Position numbers and translations under genes: made by a program. Below are positions 11,985 to 22,345 of a DNA stretch of 64,000 nt, one piece after another. Each line of letters begins with the position of its first letter. Position 1 is the stretch's first letter. The DNA comes from Aquatica leii (Eukaryota; Arthropoda; Insecta; Coleoptera; Lampyridae), in NCBI GenBank assembly GCA_035610365.1, contig CM069437.1:54460093-54524092 (forward strand), in the 5' to 3' direction. Below the pieces are notes generated by a model. The model was not told where the DNA came from, searched no databases, and saw only the letters and a program-made list of their open reading frames with translations.

Positions 11985-12463
11985 GTTATAAAATACGATT
12001 TAGATATTTTTCTGAAAATAAACCGAGCGAGAAATATAATCGATGTATGTGTGATTCATATTTACTTACTAAAAGCAGGTATAATAATCTTATCTTATAA
12101 GTAAAATAAAATACGAGAAAATCAGGTCTTTATATAACTTTTAACTAACTGTAAATATAGTACACTATAAACAAAAACGCTTAGTCAATTTTTACTTTGA
12201 CATCGCGTACAGAAGTTGCGGTGATAAACTGATGCATAAAGTCTGTTTGAGTTTGAATGCGAAAAAATACACCAAAAACTTCCGCTCGATTAGCGCGCGC
12301 ACCGCCCACACGGGTTGATTGACGTGAGCGTTACTGACTTTATGATTTTAGATTTTTTTTTATTCGCAATATTGTCCATTGTCTTCAATGAGGGCTGGGA
12401 GCCCCTTATATCTGTGGGGCCCTGGGCTGCAGCCCAAAAAGCCATATTATAGACCCGGCCTTG
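11985..12463 (-). mobile_element. 5' noncoding part and probable terminus of the hAT element
   Basis: Upstream of the transposase ATG the sequence turns GC-richer and ends in a segment with GGGCCCTGGGCTGCAGCCC and GACCCGGCCTTG (to about 12463). Such segments are usual at the outer end of ZMYM1-like hAT elements. The opposite terminus, expected below 10190, was not found, so target duplications cannot be checked. Confidence 0.5.
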
Positions 12464-12913
12464 ACGACACTAATTGTGTACAGCAAAGATGTTTAACTAA
12501 ATTGGATTGCCAATTTTGTCTTTAAAAAGAAAACGAAGTAATCAATGTGGCTTACAAAAAAAGTTGCCTTATTTATTTCTTATTGACTTTGTTAATTATT
12601 TGTTTTTCCTTCAACAAAATTTAAAAACATTAATTTATTTAATTGAGTTTTAATAATTAATAATTAACTGTGCAAATAAAAGTACATTAGACAAAACTAC
12701 TTTTGCTGTTTTAAATAGCAAAAATGTAGTGATATTATAAACAATTTTATACAAAATACATAATGAATCTTGTCAGTAAAAGACATGAATTAAACAAAAA
12801 ATATTGTTTTTAAAGTCATGAATGAGATAATACAACTTTTGACGCTTGTAATTACAACAGATGTTTTCTGATATTAATAAAAATAGTACTTAGGATTGTC
12901 GTGTATCCATAAC

Positions 12914-13914
12914 CAGTGTTGTAAATAGATAATTTTTAAATTATATAGATATACAGTCGGACCTCCATTCAATGAACTCCTATTTAATGATTTTTTCTAT
13001 TTAGTGATGTTTTCTTTAGGATATTGACCTTCGGGTTAAAATGCGTATAAAAACACCTCTAAAATATGATGTTCAAATTCTATATTATGATCTTTTTCAA
13101 AGAAAATGTTACCCAACTACTTTTTTTGGAATCACGTACAATTTACTTTACTTTTACAATACCGCATTGTTAAACGGATAAGCGGATTATAAGACTTCTT
13201 AATTTACAATACAGAAAGGCTGTTACTAATAGTACTAAAAATTCTGTACATTTGTAAATGACATAAATGCATGAATTGTTTAGAGGATTATAGGATTTCC
13301 TGCTAGTTTTGAAATGGATTGTCATGTTATTGAACACGTTTCATTTGCAACTTTTTCGTTTCAAGTTGTTTAAGTGTAAAGTTGGTTAAAAATGACAAAA
13401 CGAAAGTGTTCATAATTAATATGTATTTCTTATGTACGTTTAAATTTGTGTTTTATTTTTTAAGTATAAATTCTATACAAAGAAGTTTCTATATAATGAT
13501 GTTTTTAAAAGGAATTTTGAACATCACTATATAGGAGTTCGACTGTAGATACATTTTTTTCTTTCAAAAATTATCTAGTATTAGATAATAGATAAATTAT
13601 TCAAACTTTATATAGATAACAGATAATAGATGAAATAATCTATCTAGTAACAACGATAAATGGAGTTCATTTGAAGAACTACTATAGAATGCGGAAAATT
13701 AGTACAGAAAAACACATATTGTAAGTGGAATTTTACGAGACACTAGATTTTTTATAAATATATTATTTAAATAATTTAAATAAAAAATTATATATGTACA
13801 GATACATATAACTTATATATTTTTTGATTGTATCTAGATACATATAAATAGATAATAAATATTAATCTAGATTAATTTATCTATATGAATTTATATAGAT
13901 AATTTACAACACTG
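12914..13914. mobile_element. hAT-type MITE with exact 8-bp target-site duplication
   Basis: Terminal inverted repeats start CAGTGTTGTAAAT on both sides; the right end reads ATTTACAACACTG. The flanks carry the perfect 8-bp duplication TCCATAAC at 12906-12913 and 13915-13922, the hAT signature. The element has no coding capacity. Its interior is A/T-rich with many repeats of the AGATAA/TTATCT type, and it is split by a second MITE at 12954-13545. The proper MITE is therefore about 0.4 kb long. Confidence 0.92.
12954..13545. mobile_element. Pogo/Tigger-type MITE nested in the hAT MITE
   Basis: The ends are CAGTCGGACCTCC (left) and GGAGTTCGACTG (right), imperfect inverted repeats of the CAGTCGRAC type, flanked by TA on each side (12952-12953 and 13546-13547). 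A second inner similarity (CTCCTATTTAATGAT against ATCACTATATAGGAG) extends the inverted repeat. TA duplication and the CAG start fit the pogo group, for which two dead transposases are present at 4160-5520 and 41654-42272. Non-coding. Confidence 0.88.
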
Positions 13915-13922
13915 TCCATAAC

Positions 13923-14186
13923 ACGAATCAGGCATGCTTTGTTTATTCAACGCTTTAACTCCAAGAATATTTAACGTCAATTAGAAATAAATAAGCTCGA
14001 AAAAAACAACTTTTTCCGTAAGCCACACTATATCTTTTATTGTTTTGTTCTAGTCAAAAATGGCCGCCGTGACGTCAGTGTGCCTCACTTTCGGTTCGAC
14101 CAGATTGTACTAATAAAGTTACCTATCCAGTTGATTATATAACATTCTTGGTTTAGCATAACACTAACAAAAACAATTGACTTTCG
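13923..14186. other. AT-rich spacer
   Basis: No feature recognised between the hAT MITE and the R2 copy. Confidence 0.4.
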
Positions 14187-14370
14187 TCATTACAGGTTTC
14201 AATTTCAATATTTAAATAACTGTTTTTAACAAATTTATACGATAAAGGTTAGCACAAAAAATGTGTATCACACGTCTTGAAAGTATTTTGCGAGTATTTG
14301 GATTTTGTGCTCATACTCGCAAAATTGCACATTCTAGACTAGTAATACCAATAGTTCTTACATTTGTGTA
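14187..14370 (+). repeat. Palindromic dispersed repeat R2, copy 2
   Basis: Diverged copy of the repeat at 5985-6215. It contains a perfect 13-bp inverted repeat ATTTTGCGAGTAT (14285-14297) and ATACTCGCAAAAT (14313-14325) around a 15-nt loop, and the shared TGTGTATCACACG string. It lacks the GC-rich palindrome centre of copy 1. Confidence 0.6.
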
Positions 14371-14884
14371 TTTTATTTTGATTTTGTTTGAGTGGAAGTT
14401 TTATGTTTATTATTGTGTTTAAGCAGCATAGGTTTGACATAATAATAAACTGAAAATAAATTAACATTGCAGTAATTATTATCCAATTTATCAATTATTA
14501 AAGTTAATTAATGTGTTATTACAATTTGATAAAGTTAAAGTAAGCCATACTCAAAGTGGATTATTATATATGTACAATTAAATTATTTAAACTTACAAGT
14601 CTTCTCCACAAATATGTTTTACTTTACTTTTTTATTTATTTTCTTATCACTTCTGGCTGGGTGATTATTCATAGTTTCAATTTGTTATTTTTAACATTTG
14701 TCAGTTTAACTTTTATTATTTGGTATGCTTTTTTATAATTATATATTAGCTATATTTTTAATAATTTGTACTATTTTGTAGTAATACTGATAATGACATT
14801 TAAAAATGTCGAAACATTTTATACACAATTATAGATATCAAAACAAATTTAAGTTTATAAAAGCCCAAGCATACAATATTTGTA
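14371..14884. other. AT-rich spacer upstream of tRNA-Gly
   Basis: No recognisable gene; a 60-codon open frame (14556-14738) is low-complexity hydrophobic and taken as chance. Confidence 0.45.
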
Positions 14885-14955
14885 GCATCAGTGGTTCAGT
14901 GGTAGAATGCTCGCCTGCCACGCGGGCGGCCCGGGTTCGATTCCCGGCTGATGCA
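14885..14955 (+). tRNA. tRNA-Gly (GCC)
   Basis: 71-nt cloverleaf identical in sequence to the minus-strand gene at 1745-1815: paired acceptor stem GCATCAG/CTGATGC, anticodon GCC, B box GGTTCGATTCC. A pol III terminator TTTT follows at 14960-14963. No intron and no encoded CCA. Confidence 0.97.
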
Positions 14956-16047
14956 ATTCTTTTATTGCACGTCATTTCAATCTAAACAATATGACTAATA
15001 GTACTAACTACTAAATAGTACTATATAGTAGTAAACACAATTTTTTTGACTTATTGCAATGATCTATATAAGAAAAGGCAAAAATAGAATTACGAAATCA
15101 ATTAGCTAATCGATTGTACAATTTACGTATTTTTGTATATTTAGTTGAGTTTAGTATTTTTTTAAAATTTTTTAATTAATTAAACAAAGTTAAGTTTGAC
15201 CACTGTTGTATTGTATTAATATCTAGTTTTTTCTCTACTATTTTTACATAGTTTGATATAATAAAAATTAAAGATTCAATTTCTATAGCGATATCTGCAG
15301 TATCTTCAATGGAACAGTAAAAACTAGAAAAATCCATACCAAATTAAATTTAAGGTTTTTTTGCATGTGTTTCTTAATTTTTTTTTGTGTTTTTGTCATC
15401 TTCCATTTTTGTAAGTACGACAAACAAATGAATTTTAGTGCTTTTAAAAATTTCTTGACTTTTAAGAATGCATTGACATAAGATTTTAACAAATGTGTTT
15501 ATGTAAATTAAATACTTTTTTAAGAATGTTGTAGAAATCTGAAATATGTTTTAGAAACAATTTTTAACTAAGATTTATACAAAATGTTCAAAATGCTAAA
15601 CTTTCTGTGAATAAAAATTGTTGTTTAGGCACTTATGTTGTAATTTAATTATAAGAATTTTATTCTATATAGTTATTATAATAGTTAAAAAAAAATGTGC
15701 AACGTTGGTTCACAAATTGTTAATATTATGCGTTAGGTATATTGAATAAAATATCAAAAATTTATTATAGTTAAATTGAACATACTCAAAAAAATAAAAA
15801 AGCAAATTGAAGAAATAAAAAATACACGTATAAGTTTGTTATTAAATAACAATAATTACCATTAAGAAAAAAAGTTATAAGCAATTTGGTATTTGTCAAT
15901 ACGAGGAAAATGTTATCTTAAAGGAAGTCATTGACCGCGCGTTATAAAAGGAGGTTGTAATGAAGTTGTTACTTGATGGTTACTTAAAACAGATTTAGAA
16001 ATATTACCAAAGTTAGAAATTATTTGAATGAAACAAATTTTACTGTA
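14956..16047. other. AT-rich spacer between two tRNA-Gly genes
   Basis: No gene recognised. A 69-codon minus-strand frame at 15283-15492 is lysine-rich low complexity. Confidence 0.45.
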
Positions 16048-16118
16048 GCATCGGTGGTTCAGTGGTAGAATGCTCGCCTGCCACGCGGGCGGCCCGGGTT
16101 CGATTCCCGGCCGATGCA
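16048..16118 (+). tRNA. tRNA-Gly (GCC), acceptor-stem variant
   Basis: Same 71-nt tRNA-Gly as the other two except for a compensatory change in the acceptor stem: GCATCGG pairs with CCGATGC, so the sixth pair is G-C instead of A-U. Anticodon GCC and the B box are unchanged. T runs at 16119-16121 and 16123-16126 supply termination. Preserved pairing argues for a functional gene. The minus-strand open frame over it (15928-16119) is the usual spurious antisense-tRNA translation. Confidence 0.97.
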
Positions 16119-16710
16119 TTTGTTTTGTAATTTTTTTAGTCGTTTTAGCTAAATTTATAGTTAAAGTAATCCATCTCTCTAAGTGGAGAAATAATAAAAT
16201 ATGATATTTTCTTCAAGTCAATCCATAGTTGTATTTTAATTATAAATACTAATTTCAATTGTCGTTACACTAAAAAGCAAATGAATTAACAAAATAATTA
16301 AACATTTAAAAGAGCTTACAGATTGTACCAAATTATAAAAATTGACTGACAAACTTCAACAAATTAAAAACATTTTATATTGTTTTATTTTTTATTTTTT
16401 ATAAATTATAATATAATAAAAATAAAAAATAAAATAATATAATACAATAAACCCATTTTGAATTATTAAAGAATTAATGAAAAAATAAACTAATTTTAAA
16501 TTCAAACTGACATTAAATGCACAGCCATAGGTGATATGAAAAGGAAAATGAAAAAAGTAAGTTATTATTAAGAAGAGGAGAAATATTTAAATCCAGAAAA
16601 GAACTTTTGTTACAAAAATGAAGAAAACATTAAGGTCAGAAGAAAAAGAATGACGATAAAATATGATTAGCGAAAGCAGAACAAGTGTTTGATATACTAA
16701 AATTTAAATA
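16119..16710. other. AT-rich spacer
   Basis: No gene. The part from about 16500 may be the decayed 3' continuation of the Penelope fragment, but no domain is readable in it. Confidence 0.4.
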
Positions 16711-17042
16711 CCTTTAAGAATTAATATAAGGCATAGAACGATAGATAGTAGCATTATCCGATTTATTTTGAGAAATGTTTTTAAAGAAATGCTATAAACG
16801 AACTGTACCAAAAACATTGCTTAAAACATGAAAAGGGTAACCATTGTTATAAGCTAATTGTTTAATAGTAGCATATTCTTTATTAAAACCAGACTTAGAA
16901 AGAGGAATAGATAAGAGACGATTAAATAAAGAACGAAAAGAAACAATTTTATGATTATAAGGATGATTACAGCAAAAGGTAACTAAACAATCAGTGTAAG
17001 TGGGTTTACGATAGATTTCAAAACAAAATTTTTTATTCTCAC
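16711..17042 (-). pseudogene. Penelope-like element reverse transcriptase fragment
   Basis: Minus-strand translation from 17040 gives EIYRKPTYTDCL, then CCNHPYNHKIVSFRSLFNRL, IPLSKSGFNKEYATIKQLAY and NNGYP. This matches the conserved stretch downstream of the catalytic motif in Penelope RTs (YRKPTxTDxxI, NHPxxHK, RSLxNRLL, FxxExxxIxxIAxxNGY). A stop follows at about 16790, with more degraded similarity (YRSMPYIN, compare SLPYI) to 16711. The upstream palm with YADD is missing and no GIY-YIG domain follows. It is a dead fragment. Confidence 0.8.
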
Positions 17043-17060
17043 GTTTTTTTTACGTGAGAA
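17036..17060. repeat. Perfect 9-bp hairpin
   Basis: TTCTCACGT (17036-17044) and ACGTGAGAA (17052-17060) form a perfect inverted repeat around a T-only loop, exactly at the edge of the Penelope RT fragment. Role unknown; it may mark the boundary of the insertion. Confidence 0.6.
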
Positions 17061-17589
17061 TTTATTTTCACATTGCTTTACCCCCAATATCCTTTTATGT
17101 AGTGGTTTTATCCCCACGAATTATTCAAAGCTGATTTTGAATTTCAACGTGTTATCCGCCGTTTATAGCTATTTACGGTTAACTTTAGACACAGTAAAAT
17201 CTTACTATGAGATGATTTTGCCATCAAACTATATTCAAAAATAATTTAAATAAGATGCAACACTCCGTATGTAGGCAAGTCAAAAGAATGTAGAGAAAAA
17301 TTGTTATTTTCTAACGTATCTTCCTTTCCGTTTAAGATATGAATCTTTTTTCGAAAAAAAACCGTCGCAGGCAGGATTCGAACCTAGGATTATATATGGG
17401 ATTCACTTTAAATTATAAATCAAATATCTAATAAACTGTTAATGTTAGAAAAAAAATTATTTGAATAAATTCTTAGGAAGAATTATCTCTTTAAGAAACT
17501 GTAAAAATAATTCGAATAATTTACATACGTACAAAATTATATAAGAAAAAAATAGCGAATACATCTACTTCCGGTTTCTTTATTAGCCC

Positions 17590-17712
17590 CATCTTTTGAT
17601 AGAACCGAGAGAATATAAAAAACCAGCTCTATACCAAATTTTAAGTTACTAGGACTTTTGGTTCGAGAGTTATCGTGGGTACATCGTTACACACACACAC
17701 ACACACCCAAAA
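17590..17712 (+). repeat. Interspersed-repeat 3' tail ending in a (CA)n microsatellite
   Basis: A segment with TACCAAATTTTAAGTTACTA, GGTTCGAGAGTTATCGTG and then a CA run at about 17689-17706 resembles the 3' ends of arthropod SINE and RTE-type retroposons, which often close with a short simple repeat. No head with pol III boxes is visible upstream in the same orientation, so only the tail is called. Confidence 0.4.
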
Positions 17713-18479
17713 TTTTTTTGTCAAAAATACATTTTTCTGGTTCAGGAAACCTTGAAACGTAACATTTATGTAATACATAGACAAAAGTATCCTATTTAAC
17801 AATATAAAACTTTTATTCAAATTTTGTCAAATTTCTGTTAAAACTGGATTTAGACAAATGGATATTATTTTTGTATATAGTTTTCAGTTTAAACGATGTA
17901 TTTGTTAAAAGATTTAATAATTTAAATAAAAGACATTTCCACAAAAACGTTTTATAAAATTCATTTTTAAACAATAAAATAATTGTTTTTAAGTAATATC
18001 TATATTAAACCCAGATGCATAGCTTACATGCACGTGGAAATTGACGTAAGCGGCCGCGTACAATTTGACGACTTTGTGCAGTCGTGACATGAGTTTTAGC
18101 ATCACTATAGAGCGGCATACATACATGCCACGGAATTAAAAACAATATAATATTTATATAGAAAGAAATTAAACCAAATATTTTTTGCGGATTTTTTTAT
18201 AACGTTTTTAAAAGAATAATTTCTTACCGCAATATATAAATTTTGAAAGTAAACTTTAATTTTGCTACCATATGCTTAACAATAACCGATATCAATTTTA
18301 TAAGATTTAATTCACCGTGTGCCACCGGAAACCATAGAAATTGATTACCTGCTCTCAACTCTTTTGCAATCTTTTATAACAAGTATCTTATTTTAAAATG
18401 ATGTTGGAATAGTTCCAAAAATACAAATTTTATTAACTAAATAAATTCGACAACGTTTTCAGGTATTTGTCTATTTTAA
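17713..18479. other. AT-rich intergenic sequence
   Basis: No feature recognised. Confidence 0.45.
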
Positions 18480-18853
18480 ACCCATCGAATAATGTCAACT
18501 TTTCTCCATGAAGTCATAAGATTACGGAATTCAGGATCTATCATAGTATGATAATGTGTTTGTTCCATTACATTTATTGACTTAACAGAAATGAACGTTA
18601 ATAAAAATCTAATACATTTCTCATAATGCTGTTACTTTATTTTGGCGTGGTAGTTAGCACAACTTTTTTTACCAATAACACATTTTATATACCTCTCCAA
18701 AAATTCATCTTCGTTACCAATATGTAATAAGATCATCCAAAGCTTTAAATTGGAAGGTCGTTTAATTCTACCTCTAAACCCACTTCTTAGTAGTAGTAGT
18801 TTCTCTATATCCATCAAATTTGACATGGTCGCAGGTATAACTGTTTCCGCCAA
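18480..18853 (-). pseudogene. Coding-like segment of unknown nature
   Basis: A minus-strand frame from 18853 encodes 73 residues with varied, non-repetitive composition (for example SGFRGRIKRPSNLKLWMILL and IGNEDEFLERYIKCVIGKK). It ends in TAA at 18632, but the same frame reads on past the stop, with HYEKCIRFLLTFISVKSINV and FRNLMTSWRKVDIIRWV, to about 18480. Continuity of plausible protein across one stop suggests a decayed gene or transposon exon rather than chance. I do not recognise the family. Confidence 0.35.
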
Positions 18854-19142
18854 AATAAATTTTTTGTAATGGTTGGCACCACAACATCGGTATAAAACAT
18901 TTTTAACTCTTTTTTTAATTAATTCTTTGCAAAGTACAAATATTGTGATCTTTCGGCAACTATATTATTTTCTTACATGAGAATAAGTTTATTTTCCAAT
19001 TTTCGATAAGTAGAATTAATTGCCTTTACCCAGGGTCTTTTAAAGTAAATGTACAAACCTGAGAAAAATCATGAAAATCGTCTTTTAATCTTTGATGTAA
19101 TTCGACAATAGAAGTAGACAATATGTCTTCTGATAATGCCTT
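18854..19142. other. AT-rich spacer
   Basis: No feature recognised before the TTAA at 19143. Confidence 0.4.
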
Positions 19143-19352
19143 TTAACACATTGGCTGTCACGTCGTTCATGTATGAATGACAGTGCTATTTCCACACAGA
19201 TCGCGTCATTCAATAATGAATGACGACATGCGAACAGTGTAACGCCGTGTTCTTCATATCTGTATGCTAAAATAATGTAATTTATATAAAGATCTGAAAT
19301 CTTTAAAATATGTGTCATACATATTTGAATGACGTGGTCTTACACGATGTCC

Positions 19353-19694
19353 GGAAAATTCACCGCCAACAATTCACCGACAGCAATTCATCGCCAGTAG
19401 TTTATCGCCAGCAATTCACCGTCTACGCAATTTATCGCTCCAAAAATTAACCGCCAGCAATTCACCACCGGAAAATTTATCGCTCCGTCACATAGTTATT
19501 TTTATTATTTGAAGATAGCTTGTTAGCGTTACCCAGGAGATACCACGTGGAGGTCGGCTTATTATAGTCTCCCTTTTTTTTAGTTTTCTAATCTGAAAAG
19601 ATACTGAAATGTGTTTATGTTTAGAAAGTGGTGTTGTGAGCGATTCCACGCAGGTGATCAAAAATATTCATATCTACATTGTGATATGTACCTA
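19353..19694. repeat. Left terminal inverted repeat of the MULE
   Basis: Nine degenerate units of AGCAATTCACCGCC type occupy the outer 140 bp. A segment shared with the right arm follows (TAGCGTTACCCAGGAGA, AGTTTTCTAATCTGAA, GTTTATGTTTA). The inner end at 19621-19694 encodes the transposase C-terminus and stop. Confidence 0.85.
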
Positions 19695-21021
19695 CTACTC
19701 TTTGTAGCCGTTGAGCGCAGTCACAGTATTTTCTCTTAGGCCTTGGAGGTTCTTCTCTACTTAAATACGGCTCAATGCGTAGTTCATTTAAGCTTTGTTC
19801 TCGTTTAATGGCCGAGATAAATTTTTATATTTTTGGATGGTTTGCTGAAACTTGTTGCTCAAATCCCATTCTTCAACCGAATTGTTGGTTTTAGGCAATC
19901 CTTGCAAAACTGTTTCGTAACAATTCTACACGGCATGATCAAAGTGCGGTGATCTCCGCTGCTGACGCCTATTCGCACAGCCTATCCACGTGTCTTCGAA
20001 ATAATCGACAACGTCTTGCGCTTCGGGTGGAAATATATTATTGTCGCACATTTCTTCGAATATTTGAACAACGGAGTCGACCGGAACAAATGCCAAGACA
20101 GAGAGAAAACGAAGCTTTAATGCTAAATTCAGTGTCCGTTTTGTAGCGTTGTTTTGAACCGTTGGTTTGAATATTTCTGAAAATACTTTGGCAGAAATGG
20201 AAAAAGCAACCTTGATGTCTAATATGTGGAAATTCTGTTTTCACAGCGTTTATCATTGCTTTCTCAAAGTCTGTTGTTATAGTAGTAGGTGATACAGATG
20301 GTTGCAACTCTTTAATTTTTCTGAAGAAAGTAGCGTACGTTATTTCGCTTTTGTTCGGTAGCAAAGCATAGACTAAAGGCAACGAAAGGTTGTTTTTAAA
20401 GCCATGAAGCGTAAAAATTTGGTAAAATAAATGCGGAACGGTTTTGAACGTGCCGTCAGCGTACCAATTCTCACTCCGTCCCAAAAGTTAAAGATTACGC
20501 CTAGTGCAAAAAATTAACATTCTATTCTTGTCGCCGTATCCGGAGTCCAAAAACAAAAATTCTTTTCCGTTCAAGGACATTTTGTAGTCTTCGGGAAATA
20601 TAATTTCACTACGATGCCTCGGAATAGCAGGGCCGTCATCTTTTCTTTCCCTAATATTTCTTACGGTTTGTTTGATGTTATCTACACTTGGCAGTTTTGC
20701 AGCAGCCCCTTGGTTACATCCCACAGAAGTAGACGATAAAATAAAACGGGGCGTATCTCTTGTATTGGTCGCAGAATTACGAATAACATCCAAAATCTTG
20801 GCAGCTTCAAGTTTAGCTGTATCACCGGCGTGATTATGTTCTTTCCAGCGTTTAGCAATTTCATCTTCCACTGTTGTCACGCGAGCTGGACACTTCGTCT
20901 GCTGATATTTGTCACATCTCCAATGTGTTTTTTCGTAAATCGCCTTATCCTTAAACAAGCAGTGACCACCTTCGCACAATTTTCTTTTGCCTTTTTCTGT
21001 TGAAATAAACTGAAGAGCTAT
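19621..21021 (-). pseudogene. MULE transposase with FLYWCH zinc finger, inactivated
   Basis: Minus-strand order: an N-terminal FLYWCH-type finger (STEKGKRKLCEGGHC, THWRCDKYQQTKCPAR, KEHNH). Then IIFPEDYKMSLNGKEFLF. Then the MULE RNase H-like core with WYADGTFK (first Asp), TTITTDFEKAMINAV (second Asp) and GCFFHFCQSIFRNIQ. The first two open frames are one frame broken by a single TAA at 20485-20487. A frameshift follows near 20110 (FEEMCDNNIFPPEAQDVV continues in another frame), there is a stop at about 19935 and a further shift near 19825 before SLNELRIEPYLSREEPPRPK and the C-terminal stop at 19621. The likely start codon is now ATA (21019-21021). It would bind the terminal repeats and excise the element. 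Confidence 0.87.
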
Positions 21022-21258
21022 TTCGGAACTAACAATTCACTTAAACCTGAGTATTCAAAAATACTAAAATAATTATAAGTTTAGACCATCCAACTTTCTA
21101 AATTATCATTTAATCACCTATGACTTGTTTATTTTTAACTTCACGAATTATAAGAATTCCATCCCCAAATACACCGTTAACGACATACCAAAAAAACTTT
21201 CTAAATTAGCAGTTAACGTACTTTAATAAAATATCATGAAAATTCAAATAATATATAT

Positions 21259-21601
21259 TAGGTACTTACATATCACAATGCGGATATGAACTTCTTCGAT
21301 TACCTACGTGAAATCTCTCACAACACCACGCTTTAAACATAAACACATTTTAGTATCTCTTCAGATTAGAAAACTAAAAAAAGAGATACTATAGTAAGCC
21401 GACCTTCACGTGGTGTCTCCTGGGTAACGCTAACTAATTATCTTCAAATAATAAAAATAATTGTTACGGAGCGATGAATTTTCCGGCGGTGAATTGCTGG
21501 CGGTTAATTTTTGAGGCGATGAATTGCGTAGGCGGTGAATTGCAGGCGATGAACTGCTGGCGGTGAATTGCTGTCGGTGAATTGCTGGCGGTGAATTTTC
21601 C
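21259..21601. repeat. Right terminal inverted repeat of the MULE
   Basis: Inverted partner of 19353-19694, also with nine 14-bp units at 21470-21601. Its inner end carries an inverted, non-expressed copy of the last transposase codons (TATCACAATGCGGATATGAA onward). Confidence 0.85.
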
Positions 21602-21743
21602 TAAAACATAAAACATAAAATAACAAATACCCTTTTTTGGGAGGCTGAGTCATGAATATATGAATGATAATATAAAAGTTACCAACCCAAAATAAAAAAT
21701 CTGTACAAAAGAGGGTCTGAAAAAATGTATTTCAATGTGTTAA

Positions 21744-22124
21744 GAAATCGTTAATTTAAACTTTTTTGTACTATTTCTGGGTTTTAATCTCGACACTGTA
21801 CCACTCGTTCGTTAGTTACGTAATACTCTTTTAACATTTTCACTTATTTCTAAGCATTTGGCAATACGTTTTGTCACTTATTATTTTTTTTAAACTACTC
21901 TGCTATTCATTCTTTTAAAAATTTCTTGCAGTCAGTACAAGTTATTTGAGCCTGGCGTACATATAAGAAACAGATAAAAATTAACGGCAAAATAATATTT
22001 ACCCATAAAAATTATCTTGTAATTTTTGAAATTATTATTGCAAATATTGCTTAAATTATTAGTATCGTTGTTAAAATTAATATTATTTATATTATTCTAT
22101 TATATGAAGCATTTAAAAAAATCC
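21744..22124. other. AT-rich spacer
   Basis: No feature recognised. Confidence 0.4.
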
Positions 22125-22345
22125 TATTTATAACTTTTAAACATTTTTTTTAATTTATGTTTAGTTTGTCCAATATAACATACATTGCATCCCGTACAGT
22201 ATAATTTATATACAACATAGGTGTTTTCATTATGTTTGTTTTAACTTTATTTCTACTGTACAACATGTTGTAAATCGTGTTTTTGTTTTACATTGTTGTT
22301 TTGATGTTGTTTTTAAAACCGGAATGATTATTTTTGTTAGATTTA
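22125..22345 (-). pseudogene. Penelope-like element GIY-YIG endonuclease fragment
   Basis: Minus-strand translation gives an Asn/Lys-rich linker (FKNNIKTTM, KNTIYNMLYSRNKVKTN) and then VVYKLYCTGCNVCYIGQT. That is the start of the GIY-YIG nuclease that closes Penelope proteins (pattern GVYKLxCxxCxxxYIGQT). A one-base frame change separates linker and domain, and the rest of the nuclease is unreadable. It is a fragment only and not continuous with the RT piece at 16.7-17.0 kb, which lies on the wrong side for one element. Confidence 0.75.

Larger units (their letters stand above)
19353..21601. mobile_element. Mutator-like (FLYWCH/MULE) DNA transposon
   Basis: A 2.25-kb element with long terminal inverted repeats of about 342 bp: 19353-19694 on the left and 21259-21601 on the right. 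Each arm starts GGAAAATTCACCGCC and contains nine roughly 14-bp units of the type GCGGTGAATTGCTG. The transposase pseudogene lies between them on the minus strand, and its last codons fall inside the left repeat. The expected 9-bp target duplication is not apparent at the borders. Confidence 0.85.
19143..21743. mobile_element. piggyBac-like MITE split by a Mutator-like element
   Basis: The left edge reads TTAACACATTGG (from 19143). The right edge reads CAATGTGTTAA (to 21743), its inverted complement, so the two TTAA boxes and an 11-bp inverted repeat bracket the region. The outer arms (19143-19352 and 21602-21743) share short palindromes built on TCATTCAATAATGAATGA-type strings. The MULE at 19353-21601 lies between them. 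TTAA duplication plus inverted ends is the piggyBac signature. The right arm is diverged, so the pairing is likely rather than certain. Confidence 0.6.

Noticed and set aside
15928-16119. Minus-strand open frame with MHRPGIEPGPPAWQAS
   Set aside because: It is the antisense translation of the tRNA-Gly gene, a well-known artefact.
17360-17390. tRNA B-box-like string GGTTCGAATCC on the minus strand
   Set aside because: The flanking bases do not pair as a T arm and there is no A box at the proper distance; it is at most a SINE scrap.
16711-22345. One Penelope element comprising the RT piece at 16.7-17.0 kb and the GIY-YIG piece at 22.1-22.3 kb
   Set aside because: Both are on the minus strand, but the nuclease would then lie upstream of the RT, and 5 kb with other transposons separates them. 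Two independent fragments are simpler.
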